A stretch of DNA of 64,000 nucleotides from Chrysomallon squamiferum. Taxonomy: Eukaryota; Mollusca; Gastropoda; Neomphalida; Peltospiridae. Both the position numbers and the translations under genes were made by a program. The notes beneath the pieces were generated by a model. It made no database searches, was not told the DNA's origin, and saw only the letters and a program-made list of their open reading frames with translations. Of the stretch, positions 52,930 to 63,868 are shown one piece after another. Within the stretch, counting starts at the first letter, position 1. Each line of letters begins with the position of its first letter. The DNA is taken from NCBI GenBank assembly GCA_012295275.1, contig CM022671.1, positions 32,555,927 through 32,619,926 on the forward strand. The letters run 5' to 3'.

Positions 52930-55900
52930 TGAAGAATAATCACAACAACAACAACAACAACACTAATAATTTGTTATCAAGTTAAATTAGATTTGATTTT
53001 CTTATTAACAGTTTTTAACTGTACAACATTTAGCACTGGTATTGAACTTTAAAGTGTACCTGTTTATACGAGAGTGAAAGTTTCAGATGACATTCACCAA
53101 CAGGCTTGGTCCGGCTGTTTATGTTGCCGAGAGGGAAAATATCAAACCAGGTATCCCAGCCTTGATGTGGAATATTCTGAAATTAATACCACTTTTTAAC
53201 TAACTGAATAAAGTCTTAAATGAATAATATATCAATGCTTTTGATTTATTGTAACTTTTTTTTTATTGTTTTATTATGAAATATCTTGTAGTCATTTCCA
53301 AATACAATATAACTGCGAATTGTATTATTACATAAAACAGTTGCTTGTTTTCATGAAAACTAAATCTTTCTTTCCTTCCTTCTTGCAAGTCTAGACATAT
53401 ATTTAATGATTATGAAAATATCTTGGTTTCATTTTGTTATGTTGTATGTTAAGTGAATTACTAAATGTTTGATATACAGTCATTAATGACAAGTACCTCA
53501 ATTACTGTGCTGTCTTTAAAAACACAAACAAAGATAAAACAAAACTTTTAACACTCAAGTCTAGTGTTGATTCTTCTGTATTTTCCCTTCCAGAAATAAA
53601 AAATCCTCTCTTACTAAAAATACCATCTTTTACTTTTACAGGAATAAAAATCCTTTCTTTTACCTTGTAGGAATAAGAATCCTTATTCTTACAAAGTTAT
53701 GTAAATAAAAACTTCAGCTTTTAACCATTACAGCAATACAAATACTATCTTTTAATCTAACAGGAGTAAAAACCCCATCTCTTCTTCTTACAGGATTACA
53801 AATCCTGTCACTTTATTCTCAAAGGAAAAGTAAATCCTGTACTTTCTAGGAATAAAAATTCTGAAGCTTACCCTTATAGGAATACAGATTCTACCAATCC
53901 CTCCAGGAACTTGACAGTCAGAGTCTGAAGAGCTTTTTAAGACATTTTTGAAGAAACTGAAAATAAAATGTAAACACTTCCATTTTTATAAAATGTATTT
54001 TGAGGAAACAAGAGAATGGCTATCTTGATTTATTTAAGGTGAAAATTCATCCTTGGAATAAAACACGTAATAAAGACCTATAATCTAACAGTGTCATCTT
54101 TTCCTTTTTTTTTTTTTTTTTTTTTTTTTCACATGGAAACCACATTTTACCTGAAAATATAATTTTTTTGTCTAATTGTTTTTCTCTCATAAAAAAAAAA
54201 AAAAAAAAAAAAAATTAATTTATTTACTTTTTCAATGAATTTTTTTTGTCAGCTTCTGGAGAAGTCTGAGGATCTGCAATACACAGACAAATCTGAAGCT
54301 CTTCGAAGATGATATTTTCTATTTTGCTGAAACAGTGGACAAATATATGTTATAATAATATTAATAATAATATTTTAATATTTTAGTCTCATACACATTA
54401 AACATACTAGCAGCAAATATGTGAAAAGTAAGTAAAAAAACCCAATCAAAAACCCCCATCTATCCACCATTTAAAACACAATGTTAAGAATTTTCTTAAT
54501 TTTTTCCCCTCAATATTTCCATGTAATTGGCTATTAATGACAAAGTATAAATAATAATAATAATAAAAATAGTAGTAGAAGTAGTAGTAGTAGTAGTAAT
54601 AATAATAATAATAATAATAATAAAACGAATTATGAAAAAATAATAATGAAACAGTAACCATAATTATAATAATAATATCAATAATAAAAATAATGTAACA
54701 ACATGAAAATAAATGTAATAAAATTTCTATAATTAATGAATTCATTTAACTTAAATATTTTTTAATTCATACACTGATTTTTTTCAATGAGATGGGGTGG
54801 GAGGTAAAATAATTTCCAAGTTTCACTCACAACACAAAATCTTCATTCCATTTTCCAGCATGCAGTCCTTTAGCCGGCTGTGACTTCAAAACATCTTGTT
54901 CATACTTCAACAGCCTGCCCATGTTAGGGCTGAATTTTGACAGCTGTTTTGGAGAGTGTTTTGGCGACTGTTTTGGTGAGTGTTTTGGTGAGTGTTTTGG
55001 CGAGTATTTTGGCGATCGTTTGCCTTTGTAAGACTGACACAGTGCAAAGAGGCAGTACGTAGAACAGTCTGTCGGGACTTCACCTGATATGATAACAATA
55101 CAGCAAAATGTCTGTTATATATAATAACTGATAAATGTGATAACAGCACTGGTAGTTTTGTTGCCCCATTTGGTTTCATGACAACCAGCTTTAGGGCCTG
55201 CAGAGAAATTGCCACAATAATTCATAAAAAGGGAACAGAAAAATGATTTTCCCATTATAATGTTTGTATTATTGAGTGATCTGAATATGTATTATGGATT
55301 TACTTTCTGTGGGAGATTTTGCAGCAGTCGTTAACAGATCCAGAAAATCAACAGCTTTGTAATGATTGTGTTGTTCATTATATTTCTTTTCTGTTGTTAT
55401 TTAATTTTTATTTATTTTTATTTATTTATTTATATATTTTACAAAAACGAAGTTAACTAGAATATGAAAAATGTTTCTGTTGTGGCTGTTTTTACATGTT
55501 CTCTCTATCTGTCTGTCTGTCTATGTGTCTCACTGTCTGTTTACCTATCTGTATATATTTTACCTCTGTCAGTTTGTGTATTTGTCTGATTATTAATTCA
55601 AAATAAAAACATAATTGTCAAATTGATAAATTCAGAATTACAAAATGATTATAGATTAATTCTTCTTCTAAAATCAATGTAAAAAAAAAAGAAGATAAAA
55701 ATGCATGACAGTTGCTAAGGAAAACACTTCTTTTGTGTTGCTATGGATGATATACATATAAAGAGGTTAACACTCTGAAATAATTCTGTGATAAACATCA
55801 CAGTTTGCATAGCCTCACATGAAATGTTATTACTCGTTTCATTATTTTATATTTCACTTTAATAAAGAAAAGAAAATACAAAAATAATAACAAGTAGGTC

Positions 55901-57379
55901 CTGTGATTATCTAATAACTGTAACTGGTTGTGTAACTTACATTTAAATGAACTGGGAATTGTTACATTTTGTGTCTCCAACAAACTAAAATTTACTTGAC
56001 ACTGTTGAGGCTAAAATAAACAATTATTTATTTAGATAGATTAATGATTACATCCAAATTAGCACACTACAGATGTAAAATGAAATGAAATGAAATAAAA
56101 AAAAAAAATAAAAAAAAAATAAAATGAAATGAACAGAAATAAAAAAAATATATAATAAAATAAAATAATGTAATATAAAATAAAAAAATAAAAAAATAAT
56201 AAACGTAATAAAATTAATAAAGAAGAAGAAAAAAAAAGAAAGAAATGTGGAGAAAGAAAAACAAAGCATAAAAACAAATAATGAAAAACTGTTATGTGAT
56301 AATGTTTTAATTTCATGAAAAAAAAAATTCTCTTTACATCACATTTAGAAATCATTAAAAATTCAGTCATTTTTTTTTGAACCTTTCATTTCAGAAAACA
56401 TGGCTAAGGTTATGCTTTACTGATCAGCAATAACAGATAGTTTTTTACTTACTGCCTTTGCAGTCTGACCCTACCATGTTTATGAATGAGAACTCTATTG
56501 AAAAAGAAAAACTAAACAAAAATCATGTTAATTTTTTCACCACATTTCCTGCAGAAAATGCATTAAAAACAAAAGTATCACAGAAAAAGACAGGTATTCT
56601 TACTTAAATATACAGAGGGTGGAATTAGGTAGTCTTTGTTTTATTTTTTATATTTTTCAGTTTTTGTTATCTTATTAGCTTTCTTTACTAATTTCTGTGA
56701 TTCCAGTTTTTTTCTGAATCATTTTGGTGCAGCCCTGAATATCCTAGCTGACCCATATTATTTCATAAAGAAAGAAAAATACTTAATTAGCTTTTGTCAT
56801 TCAGAAGATAACATGGTAGTATTTAGAAGATATACATATATATATATATACATAAATTACACAGTTAAGACACAAAAGATTTCTGAGTGATGCAGTGGCT
56901 GGTTGGTTTGAAGTATAGAAAATAAAATAAATATTAAATGTTTTAACTTACCCTGTTACGGAGTTCTTCTTCGGAGAAAAATTCATGATCCTCTCGACTG
57001 ACATCAAATACCTGAAAAATCCCAGAGTTAACTTGAATAATTAGGGTATGGGATGTAAATCTGAAATACACCCACCACCAGTTTGACCCCTCAAAACAGA
57101 TTGATGGTTACTTTTTTAAAACTTATGGATTATTTTGATATCAGTTAACTAATTCATTTCTTTTATTTCATTATTGTGGCTCTTTAGTCCTACCTCTCTA
57201 AGATGGTCCATCAGATCTCCTGGTCTAAGTCCTTTCTCAGAGTCAGGATGTCCTAATGGATGAAGTAAATTCTGGAGAATACCTCGATACAGTATTTCAT
57301 TCTGAAAATGTTTGTATTATAGATACATCAGTAATTAATTTTGTATTCATTACATACAGAAAAAGAATGAAAAAAAAAG

Positions 57380-57439
<60 letters not shown>

Positions 57440-57625
57440 AAGAACAATAAGGAAAAAAGAAATAAAAAGAACAGAAGAAGAAAACAATTTAGAAATTTTG
57501 TATTTTGATCACGGTTTGGTAAAAACCACTGTATTCCAAAACATCATCATCATCATTTTTACAGCTGTAATGTTCTCTGTTCTGTTTACATATATGTATA
57601 TAAATGTTAGAACATAATTCAAAAT

Positions 57626-57666
<41 letters not shown>

Positions 57667-57795
57667 AACGCATAAGAACAAAACAAAAAATTAATATAAA
57701 AATTAAAATATTATTATTTAACTAAAGCTCACTTTGATTTTGGTAACATACTCTTTTCTGCGCCAGAAAGGAATAGCCAACATGTCTGATGACAT
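40044..57795 (-). CDS. UNC13D/BAIAP3-like protein (C2-MUN-C2), complete
   Basis: 27 exons: 57795-57733, 57301-57194, 57011-56952, 56010-55941, 55083-54831, 54326-54228, 53956-53872, 53176-53060, 52791-52711, 52377-52277, 51488-51344, 50427-50306, 49939-49849, 49588-49379, 48315-48155, 47622-47496, 46978-46910, 46388-46314, 45798-45694, 44691-44410, 44056-43916, 43300-43268, 42841-42683, 41999-41912, 41252-41090, 40841-40625, 40193-40044. All phases agree; 1124 residues. Munc13-4/BAIAP3 proteins prime vesicles for fusion. NEILYRGILQNLLH matches the family N-terminus. C2A is about 81-285, MUN about 300-915 (VEIDKD, VKFSNSSVDVLSCFAT), C2B about 920-1075 (LSVRTAYLEE, LDYGWITNDGFTGEI). C2A has TDCSTYC and C2B has GLCHTYV where calcium-binding C2 domains have SDPY. 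C2A also has six SPKx units. An in-frame TGA precedes the ATG. Four introns begin with donor-derived arrays and one donor is GC. UNC13D and BAIAP3 orthology cannot be separated by eye. Confidence 0.88.
42129..42227. other. 99 bp complex segment inside an intron, open in several frames
   Basis: This segment lies between microsatellites in the intron separating the exons at 42683 and 41999. It is less AT-rich than its surroundings. On the plus strand it is flanked by TTTGGCAG and GTATTT, like an exon, and is open in all three frames (for example LEQILLENHHYTPK and TDIAGEPPLYTQMSVR). It is also open on the minus strand. The main transcript does not need it, because 42683 to 41999 joins in phase 0 and gives a sensible C2B start. 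It could be an alternative or antisense exon, or chance. Confidence 0.35.
42430..42612. repeat. (CT)n and (CA)n microsatellites in a UNC13-like intron
   Basis: A (TC)n tract of about 44 bases (42430-42473) is followed after some 80 bases by a (CA)n tract with CAAACA interruptions (42556-42612). Between and before them are degenerate GTATATG/TTTCTCTGT motifs recurring from about 42220. Simple sequence. Confidence 0.85.
48870..49391 (-). repeat. About 25 bp array carrying the exon 49588-49379 end and donor
   Basis: On the minus strand the exon ends ACAGACAAAAAG|GTATATTATAAA. About twenty tandem units of the form CACAGACAAAAAGG then TATATTATAAA fill the first 500 bases of the intron. Period is 25-27 bases and divergence rises toward the distal side (for example CACAGACATAAAGG and CACAGACAGAAAGA). 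Most units keep AAGGTATA, an intact 5' splice site. Confidence 0.88.
49350..49352 (-). promoter_or_regulatory. Alternative in-frame 5' splice site, second array unit
   Basis: Twenty-seven bases downstream of the main donor (exon end 49379) a second unit offers the same AAG|GTATATTA context. Use of this site would move the exon end to 49352 and add nine codons (VYYKTQTKK) without a stop. Use of the third unit or later would soon meet a stop (TAA after RQRGML). Confidence 0.5.
50790..50885 (-). repeat. Three-unit relative of the 25 bp array, in another intron
   Basis: TTTATAATATACTTTTTTTG, TCTGTGTTTATAACATATC and TTTATAATATACCTTTATA, read on the plus strand, match the units at 48870-49391. This copy lies in the intron between exons 51488-51344 and 50427-50306, about 400 bases upstream of the latter, and is not at a splice site. 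It may be a dispersed copy of the larger array or its ancestor. Confidence 0.7.
51100..51375 (-). repeat. About 52 bp array carrying the exon 51488-51344 end and donor
   Basis: The exon ends CCAATGCCACTTTCTGATAC then CGAA|GTATGTCTAG. GCATT-anchored units occur at about 51152, 51203, 51256, 51308 and in the exon at 51361 (plus strand). Each reads, on the minus strand, GAGCAAATGCCACTTTCTGA followed by a donor-like GTATGCCTAG, GTACGTCTAG or a degraded form. Divergence grows with distance from the exon. Confidence 0.85.
51872..52295 (-). repeat. 33 bp array carrying the exon 52377-52277 end and donor
   Basis: The exon ends CTACCACAAAACTTTCT|GTGAGT. About twelve units CTACCACAAAACATTCTGTG then AGTATTAACTGAA follow without spacers through the intron. 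Units alternate GTGAGT and GTAAGT and AACTGAA and AACTAAA, so a 66 bp higher-order pattern exists. Every unit keeps a consensus donor. One unit near 52045 is shortened by about six bases. The copies are almost identical, so this is the youngest or most homogenised of the five arrays. Read-through past the true donor meets TGA at once. Confidence 0.92.
52869..52931. repeat. (TAA)n microsatellite in a UNC13-like intron
   Basis: About twenty TAA units between exons 53176-53060 and 52791-52711, followed by a short (CAA)n run. Any open frame here is repeat-encoded polyasparagine or polyisoleucine and is not a gene. Confidence 0.9.
53575..53896 (-). repeat. Degenerate array derived from the exon 53956-53872 end and donor
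   Basis: The exon ends AGAATCTGTATTCCTATAAG then G|GTAAGC. Downstream on the minus strand follow AGAATTTTTATTCCTAGAAA, AGGATTTGTAATCCTGTAAG, GGGTTTTTACTCCTGTTAG, AGTATTTGTATTGCTGTAA, GGATTCTTATTCCTACAAGG and GGATTTTTATTCCTGTAAAA at irregular spacings of about 30-70 bases. Several keep a GTAA core at the donor position. Divergence is high, so the array is older than the 33 bp one. Confidence 0.75.
54540..54625. repeat. (AAT)n/(AGT)n microsatellite in a UNC13-like intron
   Basis: ATA, AGT and AAT trinucleotide tracts follow one another in the intron between exons 55083-54831 and 54326-54228. Poly(T) and poly(A) runs also lie in the next introns at about 54105-54130 and 54190-54215. Simple sequence only. 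Confidence 0.85.
54945..55018 (-). repeat. 12 bp coding repeat: six SPK[YHQ] units in C2A
   Basis: Within exon 55083-54831 the minus strand reads TCGCCAAAATAC, TCGCCAAAACAC, TCACCAAAACAC, TCACCAAAACAG, TCGCCAAAACAC and TCTCCAAAACAG in tandem. These encode residues 124-147 as SPKY, SPKH, SPKH, SPKQ, SPKH, SPKQ. The basic serine-proline repeat sits in a loop of the C2A domain, where homologues also carry variable insertions. Confidence 0.9.
57389..57663. repeat. (GA)n and (TA)n microsatellites in the first UNC13-like intron
   Basis: (GA)n at about 57389-57436 and (TA)n at about 57629-57663 lie in the intron between the first coding exon (57795-57733) and the second (57301-57194). Simple sequence only. 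Confidence 0.88.
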
Positions 57796-59306
57796 TTTTC
57801 AATTATCAAACAGATTCAAAGATTTTGACTGTATCTGGTCAGAATTAATACGTAGTCAGTTGTTATGGCAATAGAAACCAATTAACAACTTTTTTCAAAT
57901 GTCACTGATCTACTTTTAAGTGAACAAAAATTATAAATATTTATATGTAATGTACAGAGCATTTATATCAATTAAAATGAAAGTACTTGTTTCTACTGAA
58001 ATCTTTTTTTTCTTTTTTTTTATGTACTTGTTTGAGACCGAAGATTAAAGGAAACTGTTAATTTCTTTTGCTTGACAGGATACAAAATATATAAATACTG
58101 TTTGATGCAGTTCAGATGTGCACAAAAATGTTACATAGTTTGGATAATGTCCAGTGAACTTAATTCAGTCAATTTTTTTTCGTCAAAGTGGACTTATTGT
58201 TATAATATTATTTACTATGAGTGTTTGCCATCATATGTCTTTTCTGACCATTCTAGATATCTGGCATATGAGGTCAGAACCACCTCTGATAAAAATAGTA
58301 ATAATTATGACCTCCTATTTCACAGAAACAAGACTTATGAAACAAAAATAGGTCTTTAAAATCAGCTGGACCAAATGTCAGCCATCATTGGGCCAGATTT
58401 ATGTGCTATCTTGGTTATATTAATTATATAAAAATTATCAGTTATCTATGCCCCTCACATCATTAACAGGACTCTCCAAACCAGCTCTTTATAGGCCCCC
58501 ATCCAACTGTATATGATCCACAATTATTATTAATGACCATTTTTAAGACATAGGTAACTATATAAATAGGTGCCATTTTTGTTGGTTACTTCCAGCTAAC
58601 AGAATTTGTTAAAGAAATCTGTTGCTATAATAATTATAGGGAACACTACTGGAAGCTTTGAATCATATGTCATTGTGTCTGTGGAGGAGAGGGCATTTGC
58701 AAAGATGCTGCATATTAAGTATGATCTTAAGAGTTTTAAAATATGTGGTCATCGCTATTTCTCTTGCTTACATGGTTTGCTCTAATTTGTTTTATGTTAG
58801 TGTTATCAGAAAGCAGAAAAAAATAACAACTCAATTTATCACGTTTTTGTAAATAGATATTTATTTATTGTCAAACTTTGTCATGAATGATGACAAAAGT
58901 AAATAAGTAGACAATAACGAGAAAATATAAAGAATTTTTATTGGAATATTTATCCATACTTCCACAGATACATTTAATATGTATTGAGGTGTTAACAAAT
59001 AATCCTGTAATTATTTTATTCATCACTTTTTCTCTTTTTTTCAGTCTATCCTTTGTCTTTCATAATCTTCAAAAAAATTGAATGTAGGCTTAGAGTTGAC
59101 ACACAAAAAGGTTTTTAAGATACTAATATTCATAGCCATAAGTGCAATTTTAAGTTAATTGTTTTAAAATTATGTTGTTATCTGCCAGCTTATTATCTTT
59201 AATAACCTATAGCTTTCCTCGTTAGTCAAGTTAGTCAAAATAGGCATTTAAATTTCTAGTTTTAAACTTGCCTCTTATGTTCTTTGAATGTTTTTTTGTG
59301 TATGTC

Positions 59307-59416
<110 letters not shown>

Positions 59417-59940
59417 ACAAAAATAAGAAAAAAGACACAGGGAGAAAGAAAGACAAAAACTGAAAAGTAATCTTCTTTGAATAAAACACAACATTCATGT
59501 TTCTAACATTGATTATCCAATTATACATTTCTAATATTAAGTTAATTTATCTTTGAAAGTTAATTTTCAGTCTTTTATTTTCTATTTGTTAATGGGTCGA
59601 AATAACACACACACACACACACAAAATAATAATAATAATGATAATTACTTAACTCAAGTAACAGTTCTAGTTCTTTTCAACACAAAATAAAAGTGGATGA
59701 ACTTGATTTTGTTTTAATTTTCCCCCAGAATTTGTTTTGTTTACTGCTAAACATTCTCTCTCAAAATATAATGACCACAAATACTATACAATAATGTATA
59801 CATTATTAGTAAGACAGTTTATAAAGTTTGGCTTTGTTAGGCAATGCTTAAATTAAAATGTTGACAACAGATGATCATACATTTGTATGTATATGAATCT
59901 TTGTACGTTTGAGATTGTATTTAAATAAGTATCTATTTTA

Positions 59941-59974
<34 letters not shown>

Positions 59975-62192
59975 AGTATGTATGTTATATGTATATTTTT
60001 TGATTATATGTGTGTGTGCCTGTGTGTGTTTGTGTTTTATTTATATGTATGTCTTTAAGAATTAATAACTTGACTGGAATTTTTTTTTTTTTTATTAACA
60101 AAAGCTCAGGTAACTGCCCAGTGTAATTGTCTTTAGTGGCCCCCGAGGTGAGCAGCCACCTGTGACATACAGACACTTTTCCAAGTGTTGATTATTTCTC
60201 AACAGACACATCCTTTAGATCACATGCACCTGCTGAACACATAATTTTGATAATTGAAACATTCAACATCAATACTAAGTCTTATCAGTTTTTGAAGGTG
60301 AAAAGATAGCGTGGCTAGTGCAGATCAGAGCTCTGTTATCAGATGTTTATTAACTACACTTTTGCTATTTTACAACATTACTAATTATTGGGCAGCAACA
60401 ACTGAATTAAACACATAATGTAAGTTTACAGAATACATTTCGACTATTTCTTCCTGTCACCGAAGTTAAGCCTACGTTTGTAAAACCAATCACTGGAAGT
60501 TAAATGTATAATCATGGTTGTTTGGTATACAGTGTGTTTGTATTATCAGGCAAACAAAATAACGACAAGCTACTTGTTATAATGTTGATTTGCTTTATAA
60601 ATGTGTTTTCAGTTATGTAACCAAAATATTTTATTAATTAGTTCTGTCACGTCAGGGTATTTTGTTTGTTTTTTTAAATTATACATCTCTCTCCCTCTTT
60701 CTACATTATATACAATTTTATATTTTCTCCAAGAATAATTAAATAAATACAGTAGTAGTAATAAATGAATAAAAGAAGAAATAAAATTTTACTTCAAGAA
60801 TCTGCCATCATTTGTAATCAGTGCTCTGTATCCATGTCAACAGACTGAAAATAAATCTACCACACGATTCTATGATCTAACTGATCTTTTAGACCTGTCC
60901 TTGTTAATGAAATATGACATTAAGTTTGCAGTGATTTATATATATAATGTAAAACATTTTAAAGGATACATTAATAAAATTTTATGTTTTCATTAATCAT
61001 ATTTTTTAAGCATTTTCCTAGAACTCTTGATTTAACATAAATAAATAAATAAATAAATTTTAGTAATATTAGTGGTAGTTGTAGCAGCAGTAGTAGTAAT
61101 AAATGAATAAAATAAGAAATAAAATATTACTTAACAGAATCTGCCTCCATGTTTGGATATACCAAAATTTGTAACTGTTCTGTAAGCATGTGAAAGAACA
61201 TCAAGGAAGTGATTTTAAGTGTTTATCATATTTGAAATGTCTCTTTTCATGCCATTAACAAATAAGCCTAATATTTTATATAGTTTAAAGCTTTTGTTTC
61301 ATTTTTTTTGTTTTTTGACTAATCCTTATTAACAATAAAGTATGAGAAGGCGTCTCTAATTATTTATTTCTTTTTAATTTCTTTTCTTTTTACTCTTTTA
61401 ATTATAAAAATATATATATATTTATTTGGCAATTGTGTTTTACATATTAAAAAAATCTGATAGAATGATATATGATAATTATGATACTAAGTCACCATTA
61501 TGAACACATTAATTAGATCAACTGAATACAAAATGCTATCAAATGTATTTAGGCTATGTTTTCAACATATGTACACTTAAACAAAGCAATATTAGTATTT
61601 TTTTATTTGTTTGGTTTTAAACATCACACAAAACTGATTACAGATTTTTCAGTTTTTCTGATATATATATGCATTAATAACCATTGCTTTTTCATATGTT
61701 CTTCTTTCATTCTACTGACAAATAATGCCCTATTTCTGGATAAATAAAAAATTAAAAAGGAAAAGGTGAGAAAAAAGAAAACAAAAACAATATCCCAAAA
61801 CAAAACAAAAATGTATTGCTGACTCACTAATGCTATTATAAATATTTCATTACAACATTAAAACAGTAACTTGTGTTACCTCTATGTAGTTAATGAAATC
61901 CACATTCACACACAATGTAATTATAAAGTTCTTATCTGCAGTTGTATTTCATTACACACAAACTGCCCACCTCTCTTTACTGAAATCCACACATCAAGAG
62001 AGTATAGAACTGCATCAGATACACACAAATGATAATGATAATAATATTGATTGTAATGACGATGATGATGACAATGATGACAATGATGAAGACAATAATA
62101 AATTTAAATTACAATATATATTTTCTGGGTTTTTTTTACAAAAATTTCTTTTCAGAGAAATACACATTAATAATACTAGTATTGATAATATT

Positions 62193-62198
62193 TTTATT
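62193..62198 (-). terminator. Candidate poly(A) signal of MCCC1
   Basis: TTTATT on the plus strand is AATAAA on the minus strand, about 30 bases after the MCCC1 stop codon. It is the nearest canonical hexamer but would give a very short 3' UTR. Confidence 0.35.
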
Positions 62199-62228
62199 AG
62201 TAAGTTCTTCCAAAAAGGTAGGAATTGT

Positions 62229-62532
62229 TTAATCATTCTTTGAATCTTCTTCTGGTGTTTCAGTTTCTTTGAAATGGACCAGATGGGATCCCTTGACAAC
62301 GGATGATCCTTCTTTGAACATAATCTTCTCCACCAGCCCAGCTCTAGGGGCTCGGATTATGTACTGTAAACAATAACATTCTATATTTAGTGTACATTTT
62401 CAAAATACAGTTAAAAGTAATGATGAAAATGAACACACACACAAACAAAAGGATACATACATACTCCCACTCTCACACACACACACATACACCCAAAACA
62501 TCAACATACACACCTACACACACATACCAACA

Positions 62533-62565
<33 letters not shown>

Positions 62566-63074
62566 ACACATATACATAAAAACAAACATGCACATACACA
62601 TCCATAAACATTAATGTATACCCCACCCATAATCTCTCTTTCTTCCTGTCTCTCTGTTATATTAAATAAAAAAAAAATAAAAAACATTTATAAATATGAC
62701 ATTTAGGTTTGAATGCACAAAAAACAGCTAAAATATGTAGAAATATCTCACCTCCATCTTCATGGCAATCATGGACACAAGAGGGTCACCTGCTTGAACA
62801 TCAGACCCTTCAGTGACAAAAATCGTTTCAATAACGCCAGGCATAGGAGCTAAAGCATCACTGGCTGCACCCCCAGTGGCTTCTGATTTAAGGAATTTAG
62901 GCACAGGAAGTTTCAGTTCATGGCTTCCATTCTGAAATCATTAAGACAAAAGAGAAAATATTTAGACATAGATGGACAGAAATTAATTGCAGAGTGAGAG
63001 ATAAATTATTATTCATCTTTCATTTTTCTGGTGAATCAAACAGAATACGTTTCTCTTTTAAGATTCCATAATTA

Positions 63075-63112
<38 letters not shown>

Positions 63113-63868
63113 CACAAATGAAACAGGAACAAAAATATTAATTTAAAAAAAAATTAGATAATAAAATAATACAATAATAAAAAGAAAACCCCCTGAACCA
63201 CAATAATTAATAAATAAAAACAAATCAGAAAACAAAATATGAAATTAATTAAATTAAAATATTAGAAAAATAAAAAAATAAAACCACCACAAAAACAAAT
63301 AAAATGAAAATAAAGAAAACAACAAACAAATAGGCTAAATTATTTCAAAAGCCAAGCTGTACAGTATTGTTGTGGTGATGCTGGTAGGGGTGGTGATGTT
63401 AGTATTGGCAGAAGCTAAATGCTTGGGCGAATTCAGAGCACTCCTCAAGCTATTTTCAACATTTACTGAAACATACTTAGAAAGAAAAAAAACCACATCA
63501 ATTGCAGTTAATGGCATACTTTGCTCATTTTTGGAATACTTACAATATATAATTAGCTAAACACATAAGGATAAATGATGCTGATAAAAACTCTGTCTAA
63601 AGAACATCACACATCCCTCACTGAGGTTTGATCTAGAAACCCTGTCATTTCTGAGACTTGGTTTTTATCTATGTACTAACCAGAGAGAACAGATGAAGTG
63701 AGTTTCCCTGCTTTACGATTGAAGTTGAAGATTTGACACCATCAATAGTACAGGTCAGTCTGAAACCACTGGACGTCTGCTCACACTGACCAAACACCAT
63801 GTGCTGGACATCACCTATGCTGACCACAAAGCAACTGTTGCCACTGTTTGATACCTCCACTTTAATTT
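62229..63868 (-). CDS. MCCC1: Methylcrotonoyl-CoA carboxylase subunit alpha, last three coding exons (5' partial)
   Basis: Exons 63868-63681, 62931-62752 and 62363-62229 are visible. The first begins with two bases completing a codon from an exon outside the window; the other junctions are phase 0. MCCC1 is the biotin-carrying subunit of the mitochondrial enzyme that carboxylates 3-methylcrotonyl-CoA in leucine breakdown. The biotinyl domain spans the last two exons: APMPGVIETIFVTEGSDVQA, then MIAMKME with the lysine that carries biotin, then YIIRAPRAGLVEKIMFKEGS. The MIAMKME context favours MCCC1 over propionyl-CoA carboxylase alpha (EAMKMQ in human). The acidic tail ETETPEEDSKND before TAA matches the acidic MCCC1 tail. 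The exon boundary falls directly after AMKME. The biotin carboxylase part lies beyond 64000. Confidence 0.9.
63076..63111. repeat. Poly(A) tract in an MCCC1 intron
   Basis: About 36 A residues in the intron between exons 63868-63681 and 62931-62752, followed by A-rich AAATAA-type sequence to about 63350. No retroposon body is recognisable beside it. Confidence 0.85.

Noticed and set aside
56457-56492. A candidate exon of the UNC13-like gene on the minus strand (FSFINMVGSDCKGS).
   Set aside because: No donor and acceptor pair keeps the phase with both neighbours. Exon 57011-56952 joins exon 56010-55941 directly in phase 0 and gives the expected start of C2A.
58072-58359. A 95-codon open frame in the intergenic region.
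   Set aside because: No recognisable family feature, AT-rich composition and no promoter or splice context.
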